The notes below the pieces were generated by a model. It was not told the origin of the DNA and searched no databases. It saw only the letters and a program-made list of their open reading frames with translations. Position numbers and translations under genes: made by a program. Of a DNA stretch of 64,000 bases, positions 10,017-21,439 are shown piece after piece. The stretch's first letter is position 1. Each line of letters opens with the position of its first letter. The stretch comes from Megaustenia siamemsis (Eukaryota; Mollusca; Gastropoda; Stylommatophora; Ariophantidae): contig JAVIAB010000047.1 of the NCBI GenBank assembly GCA_032433765.1, forward strand, positions 16,223,107 to 16,287,106. The letters run 5' to 3'.

Positions 10017-11300
10017 TAAAGTCTCGATTATGCGGTACTCAATAATCCGGAATTCTCAATTTAACGGACTTTTTTATTTTTTTAATTATTATAGGGAGAA
10101 AGCTTGAATCATGTTTTGTTCAGTTAAATTAAATGCCTTTATCCGGAAATCGAAAACGCTACAACACGGTTTGTGCGCTGCGCTTACTTCTACAGGCTCT
10201 ATCATTACACAATATTGCGTTTACAATAGTGTATTTACAGTAATATACTTCAAATAGGAGCGAACATATTTTATTCAATCCAGACATTGTGTCTCCAAAT
10301 ATTCCAAGTAAAAGCGACAGACAGTCTATATCTTCACTTTTTCCCCCGACTAAATGTTTTTGTCGGGAAATCTTAGTCGTGCCAAAAACACTTATCTACA
10401 TGATTTTACAAATTTGCTTAATTTTCTCATAGCCTGCTTTAGATCTAAAGTTGGTCATGAATTTGTCAAAAATATGGCGTTTGACAGTCTGACCGAACAT
10501 TAGAAGCAGACGTATTGTTTGTGAAAATTGAAGAGCCCATAACTTTGATGATTATAAATCAAAGGTTGAGCAGCCGGCGTGCAGTGACAGAGATGGTGAG
10601 AAGAAAGGGGGAGGGGTTCAAAAATTACCGACTGGAAATTCAAAAAGAGTAAGATACAGAGTTTGACGTTAGTTTGTCTCAGACATTTGTGCAAGCTGAA
10701 ATTCGTTCCATCAGTATAAATTATACATGATATGCTATAAACGCATGTGTGCATACTTTTTAACGGAATACATTTTTGTGTTAAATAATGGCCTCTGCGA
10801 GTGCAAACCACACCTCAATTTCCCGCAAAGGTAAACGCAAGCGAACTGTATTGACACTGAACCAGAAGATTGAAATCGCTAGTAGACTTGAAAAAGGCGT
10901 TAATCGCAACGTTTTGATGACTGAATTTGGCATAGCCTCTTCAACATTATATGACATACGAAATCAAAAAGATGAGTTGTTTAAGTTTGCGTCGGAGTCT
11001 GAAAGCAGCAACAATATACACCAGAGACGAAGTATGAAACGGCCAAAATTTGAAAAACTCGACGACGTCCTTTATGTGTGGTTTTTAGAAAGAAGAAGAA
11101 AAGGAATGCCAATATCAGGACCCATGTTGATAGAGAAAGCTAGTGAATGTCACACGAATTTAAATATTTCTGAGCATTGCAATTTTTCAATCATGTTTTT
11201 TCATAAATTTTGAGTTTGGTTTTCTTACTCTCGATTATCCAGAAAAATTCAATTATCCAGAATGGGTTCTTCCCGAGCATTCCGGATAATCGAGACTTTA

Positions 11301-11303
<3 letters not shown>
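10014..11303 (+). mobile_element. pogo/Tigger-type DNA transposon, internally deleted
   Basis: Bounded by inverted repeats CAGTAAAGTCTCGATTAT (10014-10031) and its complement (ending 11303). The subterminal CCGGATAATCGAG / AATAATCCGGAATTC text is typical of pogo/Tigger elements. It lies between TA tracts, matching the TA target preference. Only the N-terminal DNA-binding part of the transposase is present (10788-11213); the DDE catalytic domain has been lost, so it can move only if supplied in trans. Confidence 0.88.
10788..11213 (+). pseudogene. Tigger transposase, N-terminal CENP-B-type DNA-binding part
   Basis: ATG at 10788 and 141 codons. Residues about 15-65 (RKRTVLTLNQKIEIASRLEK, then LMTEFGIASSTLYDIRNQK) form a CENP-B/psq-type helix-turn-helix. 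Residues about 75-120 (DVLYVWFLERRRKGMPISGP) begin the second, Tc5-type HTH. The frame then runs into the right terminal region and stops at TGA 11211-11213 with a non-homologous tail (SEHCNFSIMFFHKF). A full Tigger transposase has about 500 residues with a DDE domain, so this is a truncated remnant. It could still encode a DNA-binding peptide, though nothing shows expression. Confidence 0.8.

Positions 11304-11382
<79 letters not shown>
11304..11382. repeat. TA microsatellite (right of Tigger-like element)
   Basis: About 39 TA dinucleotides continuing the tract broken by the transposon. Confidence 0.95.
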
Positions 11383-11384
<2 letters not shown>

Positions 11385-11399
11385 AGTTATTGAGTTATT

Positions 11400-13135
11400 T
11401 GCGGATCATCATCATTGCACTCCAAACATGTCCATAGGTGCTCAGATCCCTTCCTCAGCAATTCCCGCTGTGTCCAGCGACTGACGACTCCAGTTCTATG
11501 TTGGTTGATAAGTCTTCTTACACGGCCACTAAGTGTCTCATTTCTGGCTGTGCCCAACTTAACTCCCATTTCCATCATCCGAAGAAGTGATGTGGATCTG
11601 CGTTTGTCGTGTCGAAGTCATGTGCTCTTCCCACATCTCGGAGGGCATTGATGATGTCAGCCCGATCCATTGGTTGCCCGTCCTCAACGACAGCGCAGCT
11701 AGCCAACCTATCCGCTCTTTCATTTCCCCGTACTCCCGCATGTCCAGGGACATAGACAAAGGTGACCTTACGTATTTTGGATTTCTGCAACGACTCTACC
11801 CATTGCATGCGTACAGAGCCCGCCTTCACTTTTTTTATCATGCTCATCGAATCACTCAGTATATATGCGTGGGTGTAGTATTGTGGCTCTAACCATTTGA
11901 ATGCCTTGGTCACTGCCATCGCCTCCATTGTCATGCTACTCGTGGTCACGACGTATGCACCACTGTCTTTGTAGACTATTCTGCCTGCCGAGCGTGCTGT
12001 AAATGCCCATGCACTTCTTTGGTGTCGTCTTACAGATCCGCCTGTATAGATGACTGCATCTTTCTCATCGGTGTTATCGCAGATGAGACCGTTGACCTCA
12101 GCATTAACCACGACCGGGTTCTGTTCCCTACTTTTCCTGTCGAGTGTGACAATACACGAGAAAGTCCCCTTGAATGACGTAGACACCGGTATCCACTCCT
12201 CACCAACGCTGCTATTGGTAAGCCCACAGACCTGTTTGATGACATCTTCTGCTCGGCCCACCCATAATTTGCCTCTTTTTAGCCTGTCACCTTTCTCTGT
12301 GTTGAGCACGTGGTGCAATGGATGCTCTGTATCTGTACTTATCTTCAGGTATGCTCGTGCTCTCCAGATCTTGATTCTGTCATCCATGGTTGGAAAGTCA
12401 AGAAGATACCTCATTGCTACACAGGGAGTGTCCCTCATACATCCCAGGATAATGCGCATGGCTTCATTTTATTCTGTATATTCTCCAGCCTATCAATTTG
12501 AGTCGTACTGATAGTAAAAATTGCCAGGGCATATTCGATTTTTGCGAGGACTAATCCCTGGAACAGAAGAGTAAGTAGCCTCTGCTCGATGTTGGCAGCT
12601 GCCATGACCTTCAAGGCGGCTAATCCTATTGCTGGATTTTGTTATCACATGGTCGACGTGGTCCCGAAAACACAGGCTGCGATCAAACTTAACTCCGAGG
12701 TATGTCATCAACATGACCCTGGTCACCTCATCAGCTCCCATTCGTACTACCGGTGTGGTCGTATGAACGATATGATTGTTAAGGGAGAACCATGAAACTG
12801 ACGCTTTATTACGATTAACCAAGGCACCTGATACCCCACACCAGGAAGAAATGCGATCGAGTTCGTCTTGCATTGTGGAAGCGATTCCCACGTCTGTCTC
12901 TTCCCTGTCGATATACCAGAACATCATCAGCAAAAGTCATAGTTCTTCCCCTCCCATCCAGCTGTTGCTCCGTGATCGTTATTGTGTACACGTTAAATAG
13001 AACTGGTGACAATGGTGAGCCTTGTGGCAGCCCTGGGCAAATGGATGTTGGCTCGGAAGACCAACTTCCACATCTGAGTATCACCTTCCTCTGAGACAGT
13101 GCCGCGGCGATCCATCTAATGAGGAAGGGATGCAC
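11400..13135 (-). mobile_element. LINE family E with RNase H domain, decayed
   Basis: Minus strand, 5'-truncated and broken into several frames. 12815-13135 carries LPQGSPLSPVLFNVY and the RT catalytic MTFADDVLVYRQ. 12493-12933 carries the thumb region (YLGVKFD). 11575-12459 (294 codons) carries a RNase H domain (DAVIYTGGS, MTMEAMAVTKAF, AYILSDSMSM, VPGHAGVRGNERADRLAS). The first RNase H acidic residue (TDGS) is Gly here, so that enzyme would be dead. TA tracts flank both ends (11304-11382 and 13150-13204). LINEs with RNase H belong to the I/Jockey-like groups; the exact clade is not determined. Confidence 0.85.
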
Positions 13136-13149
13136 CGCCCTTATATACA

Positions 13150-13166
13150 TACATATATGCTTTATA

Positions 13167-13204
<38 letters not shown>
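13150..13204. repeat. TA microsatellite
   Basis: TA-rich tract adjoining the 5' end of LINE E. Confidence 0.9.
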
Positions 13205-13207
<3 letters not shown>

Positions 13208-13489
13208 TTTTTCGGTAGCATTTTATTTTGTTCGAATTAATCGATTTTCTTCCTTGTTGTTTGTGAGATTGTCAGTGACTCACCCACATGTTGCAATCGG
13301 GAAGATACATGTCCTCAATAATTGTAATTGTACTGCCTTGCTGGTATCGCGCCACATGTTCTTATGGTTATTGTTAGTCGAAGGCCCCGGTATCACTGCA
13401 AACAGATTTAAAATCCATAATTGCTCAACCGCACGTTCATCCGCCTCATGTGTCTAGGTGTCGTTTAATTTGTGTGCTGCTATTGCTAA
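13205..13489. other. No gene recognised
   Basis: Short unannotated stretch between a TA tract and a possible LINE scrap. Confidence 0.4.
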
Positions 13490-13650
13490 TCTTCGTTGAT
13501 CTCTTTCCATTGTTAGTCACTACAGATCCCAGATATTCACAATTTCAAGTTCTTCACTGTTGATAATTATTTTGGGTTGGCTTTTCGTTTTGTCAATGGA
13601 CATTATCTTAGATTTCTGTATGTTTAGATATAGGTTTTGCTTTGCTAGGC
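13490..13650 (-). mobile_element. Possible LINE RT-thumb scrap
   Basis: Minus-strand translation reads KIMSIDKTKSQPKIIINSEE followed by LEIVN, the pattern seen just after the RT catalytic region in many LINEs (K-T-K-x-M ... L-x-x-V). No second motif supports it. Confidence 0.4.
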
Positions 13651-13674
13651 TTATGGGGAATATGGTGATAGTGA

Positions 13675-13675
<1 letters not shown>

Positions 13676-13734
<59 letters not shown>
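13676..13734. repeat. TA microsatellite
   Basis: About 28 TA dinucleotides directly abutting the second core repeat, where copy 1 has a CT tract. Confidence 0.95.
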
Positions 13735-13736
<2 letters not shown>

Positions 13737-14082
13737 GCGATCAGGACTCAATCAGAGTAGGATTCCAGACTCTCACATGAAGTCAGCTGTCAGGTTAAGT
13801 GTGTTGATCGCCCCCCACAGACAGAACATCACAGTTAGAGTCTGCCAGATCCACTGTGATTGAACACCCGTTAAAACGTTGCACTGTGTCCTGCGCCAGT
13901 GGCCCAGTGCATCCGATTTCAGCCAGCGTTTTATTCAGGTTTGCTATCCTTAGCCTTTGATTGTCCCCAATCTTCCTGTAAGGCAGCAGATTGTCTTTTC
14001 TGTAGGGAGATTCTGCCCTTAGATGGTAGGCCCTCCCAGGTTTACGAGCACCATCTGCCCGAGTCACTAGAGGTGACTAACA
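13735..14082 (-). repeat. Dispersed core repeat with 90-codon ORF, copy 2
   Basis: Second copy of the core at 7881-8215. The 90-codon minus-strand frame (13795-14067) is again open and begins with the same 20 residues. Differences include HLLSC/NLLPY, GKANPNK/RIANLNK and SVRVDLT/SITVDLA. A few short indels occur outside the frame (for example GAGTAAGGATT/GAGTAGGATT). Confidence 0.65.
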
Positions 14083-14530
14083 CACACATGCACACACAAC
14101 GGTATGAGTTGTGACTAACATAGACATGCACACAAGAATATGAGATGTGACTAACATAGACATGCACACGAAGATATGAGATATGACTAACATAGACATG
14201 CACACAAAGATATGAGATATGACTAACACAGACATGCACATACAAAGATATGACACATGACTAACACAGATACACACTAAGATATGACTAAACACAGACA
14301 CACACAGATATGAGCCATGGCCAGCACATACACCCACCAAGATATAAGCCATGGCTATCACAGACTCCCACTAAGATATGAGCTACGACTAGCACGGATA
14401 TACACCGAGAATTAAGTCATGGCTATCACAGACACCCACCAAGATAGGAACCATGGCTGTCACATACACACACAAAGATATGAGCCATGGTTAGTACAGA
14501 CAACCACCAAGAAATAAGCCACGACTAACA
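14083..14530. repeat. About 37-bp minisatellite attached to core repeat, copy 2
   Basis: Same unit as 8210-8935 (ATGACTAACATAGACATGCA, then ACAAAGATATGAG), decaying in the same way to ATGAGCCATGGC-type units. The array begins at the same point of the core as in copy 1. Confidence 0.85.
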
Positions 14531-14825
14531 TATACACTTGATAACGTCTACTAAAATTTGTCTGAGGTTCTTGATAAAGTTTCTACTGACGACCACGTAG
14601 ATCCAAATTCTTTTCCTGCTTGGCGTAGTGGAATCTCCTGGACAGTAGTTTGATTTTGCAGCAGACTAGTGAACGATCCGAGTCGCAGTCTGCACTGTGG
14701 TGTGACAGATTTGAGGAAAGGGCGTCTGATATGTATCAAGTCCAGCTGGGCCAATGTTTCGATTCGAACGTTATTATGATTTGTATTATCCACTTGTTAC
14801 GTGAAGCTATAACCATACCTTTTTT

Positions 14826-14831
14826 CTATTT

Positions 14832-14903
<72 letters not shown>
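14826..14903. repeat. CT then TA microsatellite
   Basis: About 14 CT followed by about 24 TA dinucleotides, directly preceding a minus-strand LINE B 3' end. Confidence 0.95.
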
Positions 14904-14906
<3 letters not shown>

Positions 14907-15158
14907 CTGTCAAGCTGTAGCTGGCCCATAGGGCGTAGACCAAGATACTCCCTCTCTTATCTGCATTTTTGTTCTAACAGTTTTCAATTCTTTTAAAGAT
15001 ATTTTATCAAATCTCGCCATTTGTCTCTGTTCTGTTCAAGCAGCTCTATCTCATTGAGGGAGCAAATTCCTGCTGCTTCTGCCTCTCTCAGCAATGTTCT
15101 TCTCAGTGTCTCTCTGGATCTTCCTCTTACCTTTTGTTTCCCACATGAGGGCTTGATA
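14904..15158 (-). mobile_element. LINE family B, 3' fragment
   Basis: Minus strand, starting with the B 3' terminus (GGCCCATAGGGCGTAGACC), covering the last about 60 codons with several changes. Confidence 0.8.
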
Positions 15159-15998
15159 CAGTATATATAAAATTAAATATATAACTATATAATTTATCCT
15201 TCCTATTAACTTCACTGCAGCTTCGCATTTTGATATGTTTATGTGCATTTCTTTGTCCTTGACCCTCTACTTCATATCACGAAGTTCCAATTTCTGTATC
15301 AATTTGTTCCTGATTATAACTTGGGATACGTATAATTCAAATGCAAGATATTATGTGTTGTTGTAGAAAATGGAAATAGTATCAATGGGGCATACTAGTA
15401 CAAGTATTTGGCCATACTACTTCACAATGCGGATCGTTGATCTGAAGTTGAAGAGCTTAGAACAAATGGCATGCAAACGTCGTCGTCAAACAAGTTTTGA
15501 GCCGCTGAAAGTTTGAAATGTTTTTTGATGAGCTTGACCTAGATATTGGTTAAATGGAGGACAGTGGTCACCTGCTGGACACGGACAGCCTAGTCGTCAT
15601 TTTGAGAAATACTTACTATTTTCACCAGTTCACCTTTGTTTCATTTTGATATTCGCTGTCGGATATTTTGTACATATTTTCTGGCCATTCTACTGTTTTA
15701 TTTTGTGAAACGTACTGACTCGACAGTACAAAGTAAGCTGGTACGATATATGACAACATTATTATATTATTATTATATTAAACAATAAACAAAACATTCA
15801 TTCATTGAATGATTAAATTTAAAATCTTTTCAATTATTTTAAATCGTGATTTATCGTGTTATTTATTCAGTTATAATAATATTATAATTATAAATGTTTT
15901 AATTATGTTGAAATCATATATTATATTATATATTCAAAATATATTTTATGTTATTATTATTATTGTAATTACAAATTTTACCTATCTACTAATCTAGG
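15159..15998. other. No gene recognised; very AT-rich
   Basis: Strongly AT-rich with TTAT/TATA clusters at 15750-15990. No element or ORF supported. Confidence 0.5.
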
Positions 15999-16207
15999 CA
16001 GCAAGCAAGAGCAGCAGGAATCAGCTCCCTCAATGAGATGATAGAGCTGCTTGCACAGAACAGAGACAAATGGCTAGATTTGATAAAAGATCTTTACAAG
16101 GATTGAGAACTGCTAGAATAAAAATTTAGATAAGAGAAAGAGTATTTGGGTCTATGCCCTAAGGGCCGGCTACAGCTCAAAAAGTCAATAGATAGATAGA
16201 TAGACAT
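15999..16207 (+). mobile_element. LINE family B, short 3' fragment
   Basis: Plus-strand B 3' end (GAGCAGCAGGAATCAGCTCC to the tail TAGATAGATAGATAGA). A duplicated GAT (GAGATGATAGAGC) breaks the copy. Confidence 0.8.
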
Positions 16208-17592
16208 ACTAGTCTAATATTTTGGACAACCCACATTCATAGTCCATAATTAGTTAGATTATGATAGATTCTAATTCAGACATTCTCTTTCACTTCCAGC
16301 AAAAAGACGAAGAGTGTGTATTATCTTGAATTAAAGTTTAAAGCTGGGTGAAGGTTCCTGTGAGACTGTGAGTAGTTTGCAAAAATCTTATGCTGTGTCA
16401 CTGTCTGTCAATGTCACTGTGTACGTTCCAAGTTCATTCACGAAGTAATGAGTAATTTAAATATCATTCTCATTCAGAACTCATTTATATACTTTCCAAC
16501 ACTAATGCATTCCAAATTGCTGCACCCTCACTGACAGTCAGTACAGTCATGTTATCAGTTTGCAACGTACAGTAAATCTATCTGGCTTTCAAGACTCAAG
16601 ACATCACCACTATGCATGTCATCTTGCTAAACCATCCTGACAACGATAGACATGCCTTCACCTTAATCGCATTATTTTATGTTATTAGCTCCATATATTG
16701 AAGTACTTGTATATAGAGGATCATTATTTCTTTTGGAGATTCACTTTTGAGGGCTTAAAGCACTCTGTTAAATCTGATCTGTTTCCTATTAACGCTGAAA
16801 GATCTCAGCCACAAACTTTGAATCAATTATGATGTCTATTGCTGTAATTTAATAATTTTAAGATAAGCAATTCATATTATTTCAGTGATGGTAACATTTT
16901 TGTCAGGGCACTTTTAGTAATCAGCTTCAACAAGGGACCCGCACTTTATCGTCCTTCTCCAATAAGATGAGGCAATTGATTTTACCCAGTGATCAGTGAA
17001 TCAGGTTAACTAATTTATTGTCAGGACCAACTGATGGTAAAAAATAATAGTATAAAGACATTTATCATGACTGATTTAGATACTCTTAAATGCCCCTTCC
17101 AAACTGCAAGAACATATGAAGATGAAATTTGGAGAATATATTCCTTACATGTCATGGGCACCCAATAAGAGGGGATCTTTGTAATTTAAACTTTAAGGGG
17201 ATGAAAATATATACCATGTGTTTGCTATATATTTTATATAGAGAAAAGCTGTCAGCTCCAGAAAAAAACCAAGCACTATAGTAAACAAACATGGTTCTTT
17301 ATTTTCTTGTAATAAACCCCTAACTTAAGCAACGTGGGTGATAAACAAAATGTGCAGCAGTAACTGGTGCTAATTCAGGGCACAGTTTTGGCTTTGGAAT
17401 TACATGATTTGTGCTGACTTAAAAACTAACTAATGTAGGTACTCATCAGCATGCTCCCTAAATCACTTAAAATAGAAAAACAAAATTCAGAGAAATGTAA
17501 ACTACTGCTGAGGTCAAACAGGTGGAGTCCTGCCAAGAACAAGGTTAAAAAATACTAAGATTGATCAACATTATTTTTACTATATTTTAAAC
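16208..17592. other. No gene recognised
   Basis: Unique-looking AT-rich sequence upstream of the ankyrin gene. It could hold the promoter or a 5' non-coding exon, but no core promoter element could be assigned. Confidence 0.4.
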
Positions 17593-18232
17593 ATTTAAAT
17601 CCCATAGGGAAGTGTAGGAAATGCTAGTCTAAATCCCATCGTAAAGCTTAGGTAACGCTAGTCTAAATCCCATAGTGAAGTGTAGGTAATGCTAGTCTAA
17701 ATCCCTTTGTAAAGTGTAGGTAACGCTAGTCTAAATCCTATAGTGAAGACTAGTCTTAATCCCATATTAAAGCTAGGTAACGCTGGTCTAAATCCCACAG
17801 TGTAGCATAGGTAATGCTAATCTAAATCCCATAGTAAAGAATAGGTAACGCTAGTCTAAATCACATATTGAAGAATAGGTAAAGCTAGTCTAAATCCCAT
17901 AGTGAAGAATAGGTAAAGCTAGTCTAAATCCCATAGTGAAGAATAGGTAACACTAGTCTTCATCCCATAGTAAAGCGTAGGTAACGCTGGTCTAAATCCC
18001 ACAGTGTAGCATAGGTAATGCTAATCTAAATCCCATAGTATAGCGTAGTTAATGCTAGTCTAAATCCCATAGTGAAGAATAGGTGACACTAGTCTAAATT
18101 CCATAGTGAAGAATAGGTAACGCTAGTCTAAATCTCATAGTGAAGAGTTACCTGCTAGTCTAAATCTCATAGTGAAGAATAGGTAATGCTAGTCTAAATC
18201 CCATAGTGAAGACTAGGTAACACTAGTCTATT
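17593..18232. repeat. 34-bp minisatellite
   Basis: About 18 copies of a 34-base unit built from CTAGTCTAAATCCCATAGTG plus AAGAATAGGTAACG, with point changes and some shortened units. Confidence 0.9.
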
Positions 18233-19058
18233 ATTGTTATGGATCCAGAGGCCTGTGATCTGATATCCTTCAACTCAAATGCCTTGTAATGACATTTGCA
18301 GATATTTCTGAGCTCCCTTGTAGCTTCAAACAAGGTATTCTATTTATCAGGTCTTTGAGGAAGTAAAGTTGCTTTGATAATAGTGAGCTTTGAACATGAC
18401 CAGTTCTCAGCTGAAGATGGTGGTTTGGTCTCTTCTTATATGGTTGTTAATGTTGTCATGGGTGTTTGGCCTTGACATGTATTGAAAAACTCTCCCTATT
18501 TTCCCCATGATCCATCCATTCAGCCAATCTTCTTTACCGTTACATTTTATGATATGTTTGGCTGTGTTTATTGAGATAGTCGTCTGGATCCTCTCTTAGC
18601 TAATGTTTCTGTCTTATCATTTAAATTTCTGGTGTTTTGGAATATCCGAGGGATCTGTTGCATCACTAACCTTATGTTGTGTGTATTAATGAGGTTATCT
18701 ATGTCTGTGGTGAGCTGTGTTAGTTTTTGTTTGTTTACTTCTCACCCTAGTGATGCTTGTTTGTAAATATATATGTGAGTACCTACAGTTAATATTCACG
18801 TATGTTGTTTCATGTTCTTATTGATATTTCTCTTTTATCTGCTGTTTCATCTGTAATTGTATCTAGTTATTATGTTGTTTTTTTAAACCTGTGGTAAGGT
18901 AAGGCAATTGGAATCATACTAATCATATCACCCGTAAAATATGAAATTGGTTTTGAAAAATATTGACATTAATACCATATTCCTCATATAATTTAAAGCA
19001 TGAAGGGATTCATTATATATTCTTAAAAAATATATATTTTATTGTGCTTTTTTCACAG
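18233..19058. other. No gene recognised; 5' flank of ankyrin gene
   Basis: AT-rich. A pyrimidine tract and TTTCACAG ending at 19058 could be the acceptor of the first coding exon, implying a 5' non-coding exon further upstream. Confidence 0.4.
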
Positions 19059-19152
19059 TGTAAGTTCAGATTGACAATGGGGCTATAGCAATCTCATAGC
19101 TATAATATGTGTACTAGATCATGATAACAAGTGGTCATCACAGATAACAAGA

Positions 19153-19542
19153 ATGATCTCAAGGAGGAAATGGCAGAGGGATGGGAGAATGAGTGATGTT
19201 ATCATTGATATTTGTGAGGATGGGATCAAGACTGAATATAAGGATCTTGTCAATGAACGGTTTGATGGCCACAATTACAACCGCAATGCAGAGAATGAAG
19301 ATGCACAAGACGGGAAGAAAGAATCAGTACGTTTGAAATTCCTTGAACCTAACAACAGTGAAAATGTCATGAAAGCAAAAAGTTTTAATGATACTGATAG
19401 TTATAATGAAATCAAAAGAGAAAGTGATCCTGAAAAACAAAAAAAAATGAAAATGCGATTGTCATATGCAAGAGACTCCGACCTTGTAGACCAATACTCA
19501 ATGAAGTCTAGATCTTTAGACATGGACATAGATATTTTTCAG
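19153..19542 (+). CDS. TRPA1-like ankyrin gene, exon 1 (start codon exon)
   Basis: ATG at 19153 (A at -3) opens 130 codons ending in CAG followed by donor GTGAGT (19543-19548), phase 0. The in-frame stop upstream is at 19072-19074, so no earlier ATG fits. The encoded leader is hydrophilic and charged (MSDVIIDICEDGIKTEYKD; KKMKMRLSYARDSDLVDQYS) with no signal peptide or membrane segment, as expected for a cytosolic N-terminus. Translation continues into exon 2 as ...DMDIDIFQ-LVVDGKTREVV. The leader itself matches no family I know; its membership of the gene rests on phase, spacing and the strong donor. A further 5' non-coding exon is likely. Confidence 0.68.
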
Positions 19543-19689
19543 GTGAGTTTATGAATCAGCTTATCTTCTTGTGCTGTTTTCAGTATTTTTGTTGTTGCTT
19601 TTTTTTCACTTGTATTGTTCATTTTTAATCTTTGTATGTTTGTGCTGTATTCTTCTCATAACTGTTTGTACTAATACTTACCACATAGT

Positions 19690-20560
19690 AAGTATGTTTA
19701 CAAGTGCATAGAATCAAATATTGGGATCAATAACAGCATCTGATGGCAGATGCATTGCAGAAATTAGATGCAGAATAAGACACACACAAAAAAAAAATGT
19801 AAAGTGCCCCCGTCACGACAAGTGGCATATAGGGAATATGGTGTTAGTGACCATATATTTTACAGACCTTTGACACATTTTTGGGGTAATGTGGTCGGTA
19901 TTACTCCCATGCTGCTTTACATTCCCAGAAACAAATCAGTACCCTTAAAGGCTGGGTGAACCCGGAAGCCGTCGGTTGGAATCAAACCCTACTTCTTGTC
20001 CTTTGTAGTCCAGTTCACTAACCACCGAGCTATCGCGGCTCCCTAGAATAAGACAAGCAAAGACAGAATTCCATTGAATGAAAAACATCCTATGTAACAA
20101 ATCATTCTCAATTAATGTTAGAAAACATGTTCTAGAATGCTACATCGAATCTGTTGTACCATATGAGTTGAGCCATGGATGATACGTAAGACAACGCAAA
20201 GAATATTAGAGGCAGCTGAGGTTTATCAGAAAAAAATGCTACAAATTCCATGGATAGCAAAAATGACTAACGAAGAAGGTATAAAATGAGCTGGAGAAAT
20301 CAGAAATATCAAAATCATAAGGAAAAGACAATGTACATTCTTTGGATAGGTTATGCAAAAAGAAGGCATTGAGAATACTATAACAACAGGCAGAATGAAT
20401 GGAAAGAGGTGCACAGGGAAAACAAAAGAAAAAAAAATTGAACAGCTTATCCAAATGGCACAATAAAAAGATCACCAACTGAAATTATGACATGCACGAA
20501 GGACCGTGTGATGCAAAGAGAGATGATCATCTATGCCAATCGACATGGCACCTGATGATG
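19690..20560 (+). mobile_element. LINE family C-like fragment carrying SINE1
   Basis: Encodes broken pieces of the LINE C C-terminus (SDGRCIAEIRCRIRQ; KNILCNKSFS; RKRQCTFFG) with frequent stops. It is more diverged from C than the other copies and may be a sister family. A SINE1 is inserted at 19783-20044. Tail: CACCTGATGATGATATT. Confidence 0.75.
19783..20044 (-). mobile_element. SINE1 (tRNA-derived), copy 2
   Basis: Same family as 9675-9933, flanked by an 11-bp duplication AGAATAAGACA (19772-19782 and 20045-20055) of the host LINE sequence. The head reads GGGAGCCGCGATAGCTCGGT on the minus strand. Confidence 0.88.
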
Positions 20561-20890
20561 ATATTTTATTGTTATGCTGTGTGCTCTATCCAACTCTGAG
20601 AGATAAACAGGGATGTCTGTTATCACAAACACTTTACAATGACTCTTTCTTTCTGACATGGCACCTGATGATGATATTTTATTGTGCTGTGTGTTCTATC
20701 CAACTATGAGAGATAAACAGGGATATCTGTTATCACAAACACTTTACAATGACTCTTCCTTTCTGACATTCACCTGATGATGATATTTTATTGTTATGCT
20801 GTGTGTTCTATCCAACTGTGAGAGATAAACAGGGATATCTGTTATCACAAACACTTTACAATGACTCTTCCTTTCTGACATTCACCTGGT
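20545..20890. repeat. Three tandem units of about 111-117 bp
   Basis: Units start at CACCTGATGATGATATTTTA (the LINE tail) and include GAGAGATAAACAGGGAT and CAAACACTTTACAATGACTC. Copies 2 and 3 are nearly identical. The tandem unit incorporates the end of the LINE, so the amplification followed that insertion. Confidence 0.85.
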
Positions 20891-20989
20891 GACTACTAAA
20901 GGAATTGATTAACCTCTTTGTCTTTTGTCCTTAAAAGGATCTTAAGTGGGTATAGAGTTGAACTGTGATATTTCCACCTTTCGACCCCA

Positions 20990-21215
20990 CACATCTGACT
21001 TCAGCAAGGTATTTTTGAATACCTGGTTTCCTTTCTTCTTTGATTCCTACTCGCTTGGCCAGACTAGACTAGTTAATCTGTTTCCAGAGGCACCATGAAG
21101 AGGTAGAGTAGGGTCTGGATGATTCTGGTTCTCTGATCCTGATGCAAGCCATCAGTTATGAGTTGCTAGCAGCTTCCATCTCTGTTGCTATCAGATGTCT
21201 TGCCTCCCTACATTA
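20990..21215 (-). repeat. Minisatellite-flanking dispersed module
   Basis: Minus strand matches 62720-62860 over about 100 bases (CCAAGTGAGTAG, GGAAACCTGATA..CAAAAATACCT, AAGGTGGAAATATCAC), with extra sequence (GGTGCCTCTGGAAACAGATTA) shared with 36795-36965. It lies next to the 20545-20890 tandem array. Confidence 0.6.
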
Positions 21216-21439
21216 ATGACTTAATTGTGATAGATGCCCTTGACATTTCCAAGGGTGCAGTTAGCATAAAATTGACAAGTAATTACTAGCCTATGATTAT
21301 ATAATAATATTGATGTCTTAAAAGCCATTGACAGAAATTAGAGTTATTTAAGATGTTGCAATAACAACTAATTGATACTGCATGGGGGCAGGATCACTTG
21401 CATCAGCTTGAACCTGAAATCCTGGCCAGACCAGCTGTG

